Origin: CAYTMY01 sp964618075
GTDB lineage: Bacteria; Bacillota; Clostridia; Eubacteriales; Anaerofustaceae
DNA: 64,000 bases
Assembly: GCA_964618075.1 (NCBI GenBank)
Contig: CAZTZO010000005.1
Coordinates: 1-64,000, forward strand
Reading direction: 5' to 3'
This document shows positions 18,749 to 28,355 of the stretch, one piece after another. A program made the translations under genes and the position numbers. The notes beneath the pieces were generated by a model, which worked only from the letters and a program-made list of their open reading frames with translations, did no database searches and had not been told where the DNA came from. Each line of letters opens with the position of its first letter. Position 1 is the first letter of the stretch.

Positions 18749-19849
18749 TCACATCTCCTTTAGCTTCGGATCAAAAGCTTCTCTTAATCCATCGGCAAGA
18801 ATATTAAAGCACAGCATTAACAACGCCAAAATTATCAAAGGTGGTAATATTTGATATGGATGTGTTGTAAAGCTGTTAAACGCATCACTTATCAAGCTTC
18901 CCAACGAACACATCGGTACAGGCATACCCAAACCGACAAAGCTTAAAAAAGCTTCCGTGAAAATAGCTGTAGGGATACTGAACATAAGCTGAGTTATAAT
19001 TTGCCCTATAATATTCGGCAATATTTCTTTAAATATAATGAAAAAGTCCTTTGCACCCAATGTACGACTTGCAAGCACAAATTCCTGCTCCTTCAATTTA
19101 AGCATTTCAGCCCTTGCTATCCTGCTCATGCCTATCCATTCTGTTATCATGAGCGCAAAAACTATTGTTATAAAGCCTCTGGGCAGTATCAGCATTAACA
19201 AAGTAACTATTACCAGCCGCGGTATTCCGTTAATTATCTCGGCAAACCTTTGCATTACGGAATCGACTTTACCTCCGAAATACCCGCTTATCAGCCCATA
19301 ACTCATACCTATTATCATATCGATAACGGCTGCCAATAAAGCAATTGCGAGAGATATCTTTGCTCCTTCCCATACCCTTGTCCAAATGTCGCGTCCCAAT
19401 GTATCGGAACCAAACCAATAATATACATTCTTCAAATTTTGCTGTTTGTATAAATTGATAGATTTCTTTCCGCTTGTCGTATTCATGTTTTCATCGCCGT
19501 CAAAAATACCGAGTTTTTCAATTCCCTGTATTCTTGGAGCAAAATTCTTTTGTGAAAGATTCTGTTCGGAATATGAATATTGAGTCATCATAGGACCGAA
19601 TATTGCCAATAGAGCTATAATAACGACTACGACCAAAGCCACCATAGCTCCTTTGTTGGCAAAAAAACGTTTCTTTACTTCTGTCCAGTAGTTCTGACTT
19701 GTAAAGTTCTTATCTATAAGCTCTTCAGCCGCCGTTCCTCTCAGCTCAAAATCATCCGCCTGAAATTCATATGGTGTTTCTATCGGAGCGCTCTTAACTG
19801 TCGTTTTAATGTCATTTGTATTTTGTTTTGATTTTTTCTTAAACATCAT
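18749..19849 (-). CDS. oppC: Oligopeptide ABC transporter permease OppC
   Basis: An inner-membrane permease of the binding-protein-dependent family. A long charged N-terminal cytoplasmic region precedes the first helix (VALVVVVIIALLAIFGPMM). A large extracytoplasmic loop is followed by YWFGSDTLGRDIWTRV, the hallmark of OppC/DppC, then four or five further helices with the EAA-type coupling motif (RTLGAKDFFIIFKEILPNI). At 366 residues it is longer than average because of the N-terminal and first-loop extensions. The ATG overlaps the oppB stop by one base, with an AGGAGG site about 12 bases upstream; an ATG one codon later is equally possible. Confidence 0.93.
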   Translation of the reverse strand: MMFKKKSKQNTNDIKTTVKSAPIETPYEFQADDFELRGTAAEELIDKNFTSQNYWTEVKKRFFANKGAMVALVVVVIIALLAIFGPMMTQYSYSEQNLSQKNFAPRIQGIEKLGIFDGDENMNTTSGKKSINLYKQQNLKNVYYWFGSDTLGRDIWTRVWEGAKISLAIALLAAVIDMIIGMSYGLISGYFGGKVDSVMQRFAEIINGIPRLVIVTLLMLILPRGFITIVFALMITEWIGMSRIARAEMLKLKEQEFVLASRTLGAKDFFIIFKEILPNIIGQIITQLMFSIPTAIFTEAFLSFVGLGMPVPMCSLGSLISDAFNSFTTHPYQILPPLIILALLMLCFNILADGLREAFDPKLKEM

Positions 19850-20787
19850 CAGTCAATCGCCTCCTTAGAAAGGCGTATACGCGGATCTATTACACCGTAC
19901 AATATATCTACAACCAGCATTATACCTATATACATAGCACTGTAAATAAAACTTAACGATATAACAACGTTATAGTCATTTGATTGAATTGCTGTTACAA
20001 GTAAACTGCCCACTCCGGGAATTGAAAATATTTTTTCAACCACCAAACTACCTGTCATCAAGTCTACGATAAGCGGTGCAAGTACGGTAATAATCGGTAT
20101 CAATGCGTTACGAAGAGCATGCTTCATTATAAGAGGCGAACCGCTTATTCCCTTACTTTCCGCAAGCAGCATATAATCACTGTTTAAAACTTCAAGCATT
20201 TCGGTTCTTGTGAATCTCGCAATAGAAGCAAGCGTAAACATCATCAGCGCTATACTCGGCATTATACTGCTTGAAAAAGGTCTGCCCGAGCTATAAAGCA
20301 TCGGTAGCCATTTTAGCTGAAAACCCAAGGTGTAGCTCAGTGCCAAAGCAAACACATAGCTTGGTATGGAAACTCCCAACACGGCTATAATTGTACAGAG
20401 GGTGTCCCAAAAAGTATTATGTTTCAAGGCAGCTACCACACCCAATATAAGTCCGATAATAGCTCCTATTCCAACCGCCATAATCCCTATACCCATACTT
20501 ATAGGAAGACGGCTCTGTATGAGTTGACTGATTGGGGTATTCTTGCTGATATTGTAGCTCACTCCGAAATCGCCTTTAAACATATTTACGACATATTTAA
20601 AGAACTGTACATATATCGGTTTATCAAGCCCGTATTTTGTATACAACGCGGCTCTTTGAGTTGCGGACAGCTTCTCATCGTTAAACGGCGAACCGGGCAT
20701 GAGCTGTAAAAGGATAAATAATATTAATGTTATTGCAAGAAGTGTTACAACCGAAATCAGTATTCGTTTGATAATATATTTTTTCAC
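19849..20787 (-). CDS. oppB: Oligopeptide ABC transporter permease OppB
   Basis: The partner permease. The first transmembrane helix (LISVVTLLAITLILFILLQLMPG) is followed by the large loop typical of OppB (TKYGLDKPIYVQFFKYVVN), then five more helices with the EAA motif (AESKGISGSPLIMKHALRNALIP). At 312 residues it is standard. It is separated from oppA by about 120 bases containing a strong hairpin, suggesting its level is lower than that of the binding protein, and is translationally linked to oppC. Confidence 0.94.
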   Translation of the reverse strand: MKKYIIKRILISVVTLLAITLILFILLQLMPGSPFNDEKLSATQRAALYTKYGLDKPIYVQFFKYVVNMFKGDFGVSYNISKNTPISQLIQSRLPISMGIGIMAVGIGAIIGLILGVVAALKHNTFWDTLCTIIAVLGVSIPSYVFALALSYTLGFQLKWLPMLYSSGRPFSSSIMPSIALMMFTLASIARFTRTEMLEVLNSDYMLLAESKGISGSPLIMKHALRNALIPIITVLAPLIVDLMTGSLVVEKIFSIPGVGSLLVTAIQSNDYNVVISLSFIYSAMYIGIMLVVDILYGVIDPRIRLSKEAID

Positions 20788-20840
20788 TGTGGAACGGATC
20801 CTTTCAAGTAATACACAAACAAACAGCAGATATTACAAAA

Positions 20841-20877
20841 TGCCGCGCGTCAGTATTGTACTAAACTGCGCGCGGCA
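20841..20877 (-). terminator. Intercistronic hairpin between oppA and oppB
   Basis: A GC-rich 9-bp stem (20841-20849 with 20869-20877; arm TGCCGCGCG) with a loop of about 19 bases, followed on the minus strand by TTTTG, lies about 30 bases after the oppA stop. It looks like a partial terminator or mRNA-stabilising hairpin that would give more OppA than permease, a common arrangement in binding-protein operons. Confidence 0.65.
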
Positions 20878-20907
20878 ATATTTCCGTCGCTGTTTTTAGC
20901 TACTTAT

Positions 20908-22542
20908 TTATTTTTTCGTAGCGTTCTTATAAACACGGTTAAGTGCTACAGGATGGAATTCGATACCTGATACATTCTTGCTTATCATGTTCGCATTACA
21001 CTGCGTATAAATCGGGTAGATTACGCACTCATCAAGAGCAATTTTTTCGGCATCTTTCAATGCTGACCATCTGCCTTTTGCATCACTCTTAAGATCTCCT
21101 GTAGTGCATTTGGCGATAATAGCATCATACTCTGAATTGCTCCACATACCGTAGTTGTTTGAGTTGCCGGTGACCCACATGCCAAGATATGTCATAGGAT
21201 CCGCATAGTCCGGTCCCCAACGCGTAAGTCCGAGACAGAAGTTTCCTTCCTGCATATCCAATACACGCTGTTTCTTGGGTTCAACTTTAAGAGTAATCGT
21301 CATTCCGTCAAACGTAGTTTCCAACTGTTCTTTAACAACAGCTGCTACCTTCTGCTGAATTTCGGTATCATCAACAATCATTTCGAATTCAAATGTGCTC
21401 TTACCGAGTTCTGTCTTAGCTTTTTCGTAATATTCTTTTGCTTTTTTAGTATCGAATGAACACAAATCTTTAAATTCTTCCTGGTTGGCGCTGAAATCAT
21501 CTCCGCTGGGTCCTGTCGCAAATTCGGGCGGTACTGCCGTAAATGTTGCTGTGGAACCATCCTTAAGAACATTATCAACAATAGTCTGTCTGTCAATAGC
21601 AAACATCATTGCTTTTCTCATGTTGAGATTTGCAAGATCCGGATATTTTTCCATATTGGCACTGATATACCAAAGATATCCTGCACCTACGCTTGTAAAT
21701 TCCTTGTCGCTCTTAACCTGATCAACCTGATCTCCGGAAAGAAGGATGATGTCAAGGTCTCCGTTCTGGTAGCTGAGCAATGCCTGCTGACTTTCCTTAA
21801 TTACCTGATAATTAAGTGTTTTTATGCTAATCTTGCTTGCATCATAATAAGTTTCATTTTTCTCAAGTGTGAAACTTGTTGCTGCCGGTTCAAACGATTT
21901 CAGAATATACGCACCGTTACTGAGCATCGTTTCGGGACTCGTTGCATATGTGTCGCCGCATTTCTCGTAGAATTTCTGGTTTACGGGATAGAATGTCGGG
22001 AAATACAGTAACGAATCAAAGTATGCTACAGGAACTTCCAGTTCAACCTTGAGCGTTTTGTCGTCAACTGCCGTTACTCCAAGTGCCGAAAGAGGCATTG
22101 TTCCTTCTATAATAGCCGCAGCATTTTTAATCTGACCTACATCGCTCATCATATATGCATACTCGGAAGCGAGCGCAGGATCGCAAGCTCTCTGCCATCC
22201 GAATACGAAGTCGGCTGCCGTAACGGCATCTCCGTTGCTCCATTTTGCATCATCACGAATTGTGAATGTATAAGTCAGACCGTCTGCACTGACTTCTTCT
22301 TTTGCACAAAGTGCATCAATGGCGCCTCCGTTGGCGTCCATTTGCTTCAAACCGTCAACGCAGTCAGCGATAACTTCGAAGCTTGTTCCATCGGTAGCGA
22401 CTTGTGCATCTAAGCTTTGAACTTCAACTTCGATCATTATGTTAAGAGCATCACTGTTGCCTGATTTCTTGCCGCATGCCGAAAAGCTCAGAACCATAGC
22501 GCAAACTAACAGAATCGCGCCGATTTGTTTCATGAGTTTCAT
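20908..22542 (-). CDS. oppA: Oligopeptide-binding lipoprotein OppA (solute-binding family 5)
   Basis: The extracellular peptide-binding component. Signal peptide residues 1-22 end in the lipobox FSAC, so it is lipid-anchored at Cys23. The mature protein has family-5 landmarks: LNIMIEVEVQSLDAQVATDG, the LTYTFTIRDDAKWSNGDAVT region, DFVFGWQRACDP, and SNGAYILKSFEP. At 544 residues it is full length. It is the first gene of oppABCDF and carries a GGAG site. Peptide specificity cannot be told from sequence; the lack of nearby regulators leaves control open. Confidence 0.93.
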   Translation of the reverse strand: MKLMKQIGAILLVCAMVLSFSACGKKSGNSDALNIMIEVEVQSLDAQVATDGTSFEVIADCVDGLKQMDANGGAIDALCAKEEVSADGLTYTFTIRDDAKWSNGDAVTAADFVFGWQRACDPALASEYAYMMSDVGQIKNAAAIIEGTMPLSALGVTAVDDKTLKVELEVPVAYFDSLLYFPTFYPVNQKFYEKCGDTYATSPETMLSNGAYILKSFEPAATSFTLEKNETYYDASKISIKTLNYQVIKESQQALLSYQNGDLDIILLSGDQVDQVKSDKEFTSVGAGYLWYISANMEKYPDLANLNMRKAMMFAIDRQTIVDNVLKDGSTATFTAVPPEFATGPSGDDFSANQEEFKDLCSFDTKKAKEYYEKAKTELGKSTFEFEMIVDDTEIQQKVAAVVKEQLETTFDGMTITLKVEPKKQRVLDMQEGNFCLGLTRWGPDYADPMTYLGMWVTGNSNNYGMWSNSEYDAIIAKCTTGDLKSDAKGRWSALKDAEKIALDECVIYPIYTQCNANMISKNVSGIEFHPVALNRVYKNATKK

Positions 22543-22889
22543 ATTATTCTCCTCTCGTTTAATGAGCGAATATCCTAAATTAACGTTTTATTAATATACA
22601 ATAATAACCATTAATATATCACAGTAGACGGATACTCGTCCTTATTGTTAAAAATTACCACTTTTTCACTAAAAAGTCAATGAATCAACACATAAAATGA
22701 GTACTTATTTTAAATGAGATTCTTTACTTTTTAAACTGATTTACTCTAATTGTTTTTTAATCAAACATATTAGTATTGTTTATTTCATATAATAATACTT
22801 TTTCATGGTAAATCGATATATTCATTCTTTTTATTTATAGACTATATTTAGAATAATTATACATTTTATATAATACAAATTTGGAGTCG
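22543..22889 (-). other. AT-rich upstream region of oppA
   Basis: About 345 bases of strongly AT-biased DNA lie between the oppA start and the terminator of the alcohol-dehydrogenase-like gene. It must hold the oppA promoter. A weak minus-strand candidate is TTAACA with TCTACT 17 bases later (about 22621-22651), but neither it nor a regulator box is convincing. No gene or structured RNA was seen. Confidence 0.45.
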
Positions 22890-22927
22890 AATGATAAAAG
22901 CTGTGGTTTCCCACAGCTTTTATCATT
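22890..22927 (-). terminator. Terminator of the alcohol-dehydrogenase-like gene
   Basis: A perfect 17-bp inverted repeat (22890-22906 with 22911-22927) around a four-base loop, with a GC core (GCTGTGG) flanked by A4 and T4 within the stem, lies immediately after the stop codon at 22929. The T-run is inside the stem rather than after it, but the hairpin is strong. Confidence 0.8.
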
Positions 22928-22928
22928 C

Positions 22929-24107
22929 TTAGAATGCCATATTCAGTATTTCCGTAAGCTCGGTTTCAGCAAGCTGTACAGGGTTACCGCCCTGTTTAAC
23001 ATTATTTACTATTTTATAAAAATCATCCTTCTTCACTCCCAATCTGGAAAGATTAGGGGTTTTTAGTTTTTCAGTCAAAGCCTTTAAATGCTCGCTGACA
23101 GCTCTCAATAAAACATCTGCTTTATCATACGAGTATTCAATGCCGGAGGCTAAGGAACCGATCTGTGCATATTTGGCTTTTGTTTCACTGTAGGCTTCGA
23201 AGAATTGAACTCGCCTCATATTTATTAGTGTAGCGGGATAAATCAATGCCGAGCATATTTCTCCATACGGTATATCATAAAGACCACCTATGGAATATGC
23301 GAGACCATGCAATGCCGTTAAGGTCGAATTCTGTGCTCCTACACCGGAGAGGAACGCTGCGTAACTCATTTTTTCGCGAAGTTTAATATCCTCCCCTTCA
23401 TCTGTGCACACACCAACAAAGCTGTCGTTTATATTGCGCAGTCCCTCTTGCATTAACATATCCGTATAAGGCGTTGCATCAGATGAAATATATGCTTCGA
23501 TGATTTGACAATATGCACTAAACCCGGAATACATCGTTACAGGATACGAGCATGAAACGGTAAGCTGAGGATCTATGATTGCAACGTTTGGCAGAAGCCT
23601 GATATGATGCAAAGAGCCTTTAAACGGTTCGTTTGTATACCTTGCAATAAATGCATACGATGTAGTCTCGCTTCCTGTTCCGGCAGTCGTAGGCACTGCT
23701 ATAAGAGGAAGTCTTTGCCCGCTTATTTCTTTTTTACCTACTCCATGTATATAATCAGCAACGCTTCCCTTTTCAAAAAGCATGACTCGAAGAGCTTTGC
23801 CTGCATCTATTACGCTGCCTCCCCCGACAGCCACGATAGCATCGAAATCATTTTTCTTTATATCTTTTAAAAGAGCGTCTATCATGTCTACAGTAGGCTC
23901 GCTTACTATTTTTTTATTGGTAAACGCTATACCGTTTGACTTGAAGATTTCAACTATTTCGTCATATTTACCTGAATTGAAAAGCGAGGACTGCCCTGTT
24001 AAAAGCAACACTCTTTTACCGAATCGTTCAAGCGCTTTCGGTAGCATATTGATCTTGCCTGAGCCGAATAGCACCGTTGTAGGCATACGCAATTCAAATG
24101 AAAACAT
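22929..24107 (-). CDS. Iron-alcohol-dehydrogenase-family protein with a degraded metal site
   Basis: A 392-residue protein with the full fold of group III (iron-dependent) alcohol dehydrogenases. The nucleotide site is VAVGGGSVIDAGKA (about residues 92-104) and PTTAGTGSETTSYAF follows. By gap-free comparison with E. coli FucO the metal ligands would be Asp196, His200, His263 and His277. Here the positions hold Ser197 (GFSAYCQIIEAY), Gln201, His267 (kept) and Tyr281 (IPYGE), and the adjacent conserved His is Tyr271 (HGLAYSIGG). So three of four ligands and the neighbouring His are gone, while the NAD(P)-binding motifs remain. It may be a metal-free reductase, a binding protein or an inactive paralogue. 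It is a single-gene unit with its own terminator. Confidence 0.85.
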   Translation of the reverse strand: MFSFELRMPTTVLFGSGKINMLPKALERFGKRVLLLTGQSSLFNSGKYDEIVEIFKSNGIAFTNKKIVSEPTVDMIDALLKDIKKNDFDAIVAVGGGSVIDAGKALRVMLFEKGSVADYIHGVGKKEISGQRLPLIAVPTTAGTGSETTSYAFIARYTNEPFKGSLHHIRLLPNVAIIDPQLTVSCSYPVTMYSGFSAYCQIIEAYISSDATPYTDMLMQEGLRNINDSFVGVCTDEGEDIKLREKMSYAAFLSGVGAQNSTLTALHGLAYSIGGLYDIPYGEICSALIYPATLINMRRVQFFEAYSETKAKYAQIGSLASGIEYSYDKADVLLRAVSEHLKALTEKLKTPNLSRLGVKKDDFYKIVNNVKQGGNPVQLAETELTEILNMAF

Positions 24108-24238
24108 TACTCACCTCTTAATCTGTATTTATATTATACATTAACTTAATGTCATTTTAAAGAAAAAAATACCGTTAATAGTCTTATATACATATAATCT
24201 TTATAGTATAATCAATAACAAAGATAAGGAAACAGTTT

Positions 24239-25708
24239 ATGAATTATAACAGCACCAGAGACAATAATACTCAGAAAAAAGCGTCCCAATGTATTTTAGA
24301 GGGTCTAAGCAAAGAAGGTGGGCTTTTTGTACCTTGCGAAACTGATAGAATACATTTTAACATCAATGAATTTAATCATAAGAGCTACAGCTATATTGCA
24401 AAACAGGTCTTGACAACCTTCTTTACAGATTTTTCAAGCGAGCAGATAGATTTTTGCGTTTCAAACGCATACAATTCATTGAACTTTTTTTCGGAAGATA
24501 TCTTCGACGTACGCACATTTGACAATTTCAGTATACTTGAACTGACAACAGGAAGAACCTGTGCATTTAAAGACGCCGCATTATCTATCCTTGCACATCT
24601 GATAAATTGCGCAAAACAAAATTTACATGACAATAAAAAAACCGCAATTCTTACGGCAACATCAGGCGATACAGGCAAGGCAGCTATGGAGGGATTTGCA
24701 AACGTTTCCAATACCGACGTGTTTGTGTTTTATCCATATAACGGTGTCAGTGCGCTTCAGCTAAAACAGATGTTGACGCAACGAGGTGACAATGTACGCG
24801 CTTATGCTCTGCGTGGCAATTTCGATGACGCTCAAACCGCTGTAAAAAATGTATTTAACGATTTGAATTTCAAAGAAAAAGCACTTCTTAAGAACGCCGA
24901 GCTTTCCTCTGCTAATTCGATAAACATAGGCAGACTAATACCGCAAATCGTTTACTATTACTATTCCTACGTTAAGCTTGTAGACAATAATGTAATCAAA
25001 ATGGGTGAAGAGATAAATTTCTGCGTCCCAACTGGCAACTTCGGAAACATTCTGGCAGGCTATTATGCATTAAAAACTGGACTTCCTATCAATAAATTAT
25101 TATGCGCCTCCAATTCCAATAATGTATTGACGGACTTTTTTAATACTAATAAATATGACAAAAACAGAGAGTTTAAGCGTACAATATCACCGTCAATGGA
25201 TATATTGATATCAAGCAATTTAGAGCGTCTTATTTACGAAATAAATTCCAAAAGCGATACTCTTACTAAAGAATGTATGAGCCTTTTAGCTCAAAAAGGT
25301 TATTATGAGGTAAATAATAACAGTATATTTGATATCTTCTATGCCGATTACGCAAGTGAAAATGACATACGAAACAGAATTAAGACTGTCTATGAAAAAT
25401 ATAATTATTTACTTGATCCGCATACTGCCGTCGGATATAAGACTATGGAAAGCTATAATAAAAACAACAGTGATGAACATCATACTGTCCTGCTTTCAAC
25501 GGCAAGTCCTTATAAATTTGCGCCTGACGTGCTTTATTCTCTGACAGGAAAGATGCAAAACGACGCCATAAAAGCACTTTATGAGTTAAATGATTATACA
25601 AAAGCGCCGATACCTAAGCCGCTTTATGAACTCTCAGAGTTACCATTAAAAGAAGAGATAGTAATTAATAAAGAAGATATAGAAGATATAATACTTACTA
25701 ACATTTAA
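24239..25708 (+). CDS. thrC: Threonine synthase ThrC
   Basis: A PLP enzyme converting O-phosphohomoserine to threonine. The N-terminal NYNSTRDNNTQKKASQCIL and GLSKEGGLFVP are typical of the longer (fungal/enterobacterial-like) threonine synthases. The PLP lysine is in RTCAFKDAAL (about residue 109), TATSGDTGKAAMEGFA binds the phosphate, and CVPTGNFGNILAGYYA follows. At 489 residues it is a normal length. An AAGGA site lies nine bases before the ATG, and a TATAAT at 24207-24212 is a probable -10, though without a good -35. thrB follows 11 bases downstream; no T-box leader was seen. Confidence 0.95.
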   Translation: MNYNSTRDNNTQKKASQCILEGLSKEGGLFVPCETDRIHFNINEFNHKSYSYIAKQVLTTFFTDFSSEQIDFCVSNAYNSLNFFSEDIFDVRTFDNFSILELTTGRTCAFKDAALSILAHLINCAKQNLHDNKKTAILTATSGDTGKAAMEGFANVSNTDVFVFYPYNGVSALQLKQMLTQRGDNVRAYALRGNFDDAQTAVKNVFNDLNFKEKALLKNAELSSANSINIGRLIPQIVYYYYSYVKLVDNNVIKMGEEINFCVPTGNFGNILAGYYALKTGLPINKLLCASNSNNVLTDFFNTNKYDKNREFKRTISPSMDILISSNLERLIYEINSKSDTLTKECMSLLAQKGYYEVNNNSIFDIFYADYASENDIRNRIKTVYEKYNYLLDPHTAVGYKTMESYNKNNSDEHHTVLLSTASPYKFAPDVLYSLTGKMQNDAIKALYELNDYTKAPIPKPLYELSELPLKEEIVINKEDIEDIILTNI

Positions 25709-25719
25709 AAGGAGCTTTT

Positions 25720-26607
25720 ATGATAGAAATAACATCAAACGCAACCTCGGCAAACTTGGCATGCGGTTTTGATTGCTTTGGAATTAGCCTGAGTATGGCA
25801 AATACATTTAAATTTGAAGAATTCGACGACGCCATTATAGTAAACAATTATGCCGATACCATAAGAAATAAAGAAAATCTGGTAATACAAAGCCTCTACC
25901 ATACACTTGATGTGTTGGGTAAAAAGTTAAAAGGCGTAAGACTTGATATAAAGACGGGTATACCACTTTCACGAGGACTCGGAAGCAGTGCTTCTTGTAT
26001 ATCGGCGGGAGTTTTGGCAGGATATCTGCTTACGGGAAACAAACCGGATTTTGATGAAATCTTTGATATTGCCTGTATTATTGAAGGACATCCGGATAAC
26101 CTCGCGCCAAATATTTTCGGCGGCGCACGAATGTCTTTTAATTCTGACGGTAAATTCTATCAGACGGATTTTATAATACCCGAAAAATATGTATTCTTGG
26201 CAATAATTCCGGACTATACATTATCTACTCAAAAATCAAGAAATGTCTTACCTGATTCATATAGTCGTGAGGATGTGGTTTTCAACATCAGCAGAGCAGC
26301 AATGCTTGTTAAAGGGTTTTATTCATCTGATGATGACCTTATAGCAATAGCTCTCGATGATAAAATACACCAGCCTTACAGGTTTCCCCTTATAAAAAAT
26401 TATGAACAAATAAGAAAAGTATGTATGAGAAATGCAGCCCTAGGCACATATTTAAGCGGCGCAGGACCGAGTATCATGGCAATATGCTCCGATAAGAAGA
26501 AGGCTGTTAAAATAGCTAATGAATTATCTTCTCCTTCTTACAGATGCGTCGTCATGACTCTTAACAACATGCCAATTCAGTATACCTGCAATGAGCTTCA
26601 TCACTAA
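25720..26607 (+). CDS. thrB: Homoserine kinase ThrB
   Basis: A GHMP-family kinase making O-phosphohomoserine for ThrC. The N-terminus ATSANLACGFDCFGISL is the homoserine-kinase motif 1. The ATP-binding PLSRGLGSSASCISAG (about residues 86-101) is intact, and the C-terminal TYLSGAGPSIMAI is GHMP motif 3. At 295 residues it is standard. An AGGAG site precedes the ATG by six bases. Immediately downstream of thrC, and followed by a strong bidirectional terminator, it completes a two-gene threonine operon. Confidence 0.95.
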   Translation: MIEITSNATSANLACGFDCFGISLSMANTFKFEEFDDAIIVNNYADTIRNKENLVIQSLYHTLDVLGKKLKGVRLDIKTGIPLSRGLGSSASCISAGVLAGYLLTGNKPDFDEIFDIACIIEGHPDNLAPNIFGGARMSFNSDGKFYQTDFIIPEKYVFLAIIPDYTLSTQKSRNVLPDSYSREDVVFNISRAAMLVKGFYSSDDDLIAIALDDKIHQPYRFPLIKNYEQIRKVCMRNAALGTYLSGAGPSIMAICSDKKKAVKIANELSSPSYRCVVMTLNNMPIQYTCNELHH

Positions 26608-26628
26608 TTCACATTTTTATGCTTACTA

Positions 26629-26661
26629 AAAACGGTACTGTTTAGAAAACAGTACCGTTTT
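26629..26661 (+). terminator. Bidirectional terminator between thrB and argS
   Basis: A 15-bp perfect stem (26629-26643 with 26647-26661; core ACGGTACTG) with a three-base loop, flanked by A-runs and T-runs, lies 22 bases after the thrB stop and 26 bases after the converging argS stop. It should stop transcription from both sides. Confidence 0.9.
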
Positions 26662-26686
26662 ATTATATCTTTTACTTAGGTTCTAC

Positions 26687-28354
26687 CTACATCATTTCCG
26701 GCGCATTCACTCCGAGTATCATCAATGCATGTTTCAATACATAACCGCAACCCTCGACCAGATCCAATCTGGCATTCATAAGCTCAGGGTTGTCATTGTT
26801 TACTCGACAAGCATTATAGAAGCTATGAAAATCAGATGCAAGATCATATGCGTAATGCGTTATTTTCGAAGGATCAAGCTCTGCGGCAGCTACGCTTAAT
26901 TCCTTTGAAAAAGAAGACATTTTTTTCAATAGTGCAATCTCTGTTTTGTCTGTCAATAAAGAATAATTGGCTTTTTGCTCCGCTTTCTTTACGTTTCGCA
27001 ATATAGAACGTATTCTTGCATGAGCATACTGCACATAAAAAACAGGATTTTCATTTGTCTGTTTAACGGCAAGATCCAAATCAAAATCAATATGAGAATT
27101 GGGATTTGAACAGTTAAATATGAACCTTACAGCGTCCTTCGGAACCTCGTTAAGCATCTCATCTAGAGTAACGGCGTCTCCCCTTCTTTTAGACATTCTC
27201 ACAGTTTCATCATTCTTTATAAGATGCACAAGCTGCATTAGAACAATCTGAAGCCTTTCGGATTTCACTCCCGCAGCCTCCATAGCCATTTTCAGTCTGT
27301 GAACATGCCCGTGATGATCGGCGCCCCAAACGTTGACTGCCAAATCAAAATCCCTTTTTATAAATTTGTTTAAATGGTAAGCAATATCAGCAGCATAATA
27401 TGTTGCTATTTTATTCGAGCGGATAAGAACTTCGTCCTTCTCACAGTCGTAATCGGTAGCTTTAAACCACACGGCACCGTCTTTTGTATATGTTGCGCCC
27501 TTCTTAGTTAAGTATTCAATGGCTTCGTTGACAGCTCCTGTTTTGTGAAGCTCGCTTTCCTTAAACCATACGTCATAGACAATCCCGTACTTTTCCAGTA
27601 CTTCCTGCATGTTCGATATATTTTTGCTCAATGCAAATTCAACAAGAGCGCTTTCTCTTTCCTCTTCACTCTTGTCTTTTAATATATCTTTATTAATATC
27701 ATAATAACTGTGCGCAAGGTCGGTAATATCCATGCCCATATATCCGCTTTCATCAAACGGATAATCGGCGTTGAATATCTGCATGTAACGCGAAGAAAGA
27801 GATTGACCGAATTTTAATATTTGGTTTCCTGCATCATTCAGATAGAATTCTTTCGTGACATTCCACCCGCAAGCCTTGTATATATTTGCAATTACATCAC
27901 CTATCGCGCCGCCTCTTGCATTGCCTATATGTAAAGGCCCTGTTGGATTAGCGCTTACATATTCCACGTTTATGCTTTTGGGGTTCGTCTGTGTTATGCA
28001 GCCATAATCCTCTTTTTCTTCAATTATGACTGACAACTCATTGTACAACCATGAATTCTTTATATAAAAATTTATAAAACCCGCTCCCGCTATTTCGGTT
28101 TTTTCTATAAAGATATTATCATCTGACAAATGCGCTATTATTTCCGATGCTATTTCTCTTGGATTTTTTGCAAAAAGCTTTGCAAGCTGCATTGCCGAAT
28201 TGACTGAAAAATCCCCGTATTTTTCCTCTCTGGGTACTTCAACCGAAACGCAAAACCCTTCCGGCAAATCCTTACCATAAATTTCAGCCGTTTCCTTTAC
28301 CGCATTTAACACCAAAGAGCTGATCTCTTTTTCCAAACTTAATTTTCCGGACAT
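26687..28354 (-). CDS. argS: Arginyl-tRNA synthetase
   Basis: A class I synthetase charging tRNA-Arg. The N-terminal Add-1 domain has YGDFSVNSAMQLAK, the HIGH-type motif is NPTGPLHIGNARGG (about residues 117-130), and MSKRRGDAV corresponds to the KMSKS loop region. A DALR anticodon-binding domain with YVQYAHARIRSI follows. The start at 28354 (MSGKLSLEKEI) fits the family N-terminus and lies one base after the ddl stop; an in-frame ATG at 28402 would add 16 residues and overlap ddl. Neither start has an obvious ribosome binding site, so translational coupling to ddl is likely. Confidence 0.93.
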   Translation of the reverse strand: MSGKLSLEKEISSLVLNAVKETAEIYGKDLPEGFCVSVEVPREEKYGDFSVNSAMQLAKLFAKNPREIASEIIAHLSDDNIFIEKTEIAGAGFINFYIKNSWLYNELSVIIEEKEDYGCITQTNPKSINVEYVSANPTGPLHIGNARGGAIGDVIANIYKACGWNVTKEFYLNDAGNQILKFGQSLSSRYMQIFNADYPFDESGYMGMDITDLAHSYYDINKDILKDKSEEERESALVEFALSKNISNMQEVLEKYGIVYDVWFKESELHKTGAVNEAIEYLTKKGATYTKDGAVWFKATDYDCEKDEVLIRSNKIATYYAADIAYHLNKFIKRDFDLAVNVWGADHHGHVHRLKMAMEAAGVKSERLQIVLMQLVHLIKNDETVRMSKRRGDAVTLDEMLNEVPKDAVRFIFNCSNPNSHIDFDLDLAVKQTNENPVFYVQYAHARIRSILRNVKKAEQKANYSLLTDKTEIALLKKMSSFSKELSVAAAELDPSKITHYAYDLASDFHSFYNACRVNNDNPELMNARLDLVEGCGYVLKHALMILGVNAPEMM

Positions 28355-28355
28355 A

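Noticed and set aside
22881..23066. A 61-residue plus-strand frame
   Set aside because: It spans the terminator of the alcohol-dehydrogenase-like gene and lies antisense to its 3' end.
24108..24238. Possible T-box or amino-acid leader before thrC
   Set aside because: The gap is only about 130 bases, with no AGGGTGGNACC motif and no terminator-antiterminator pair.
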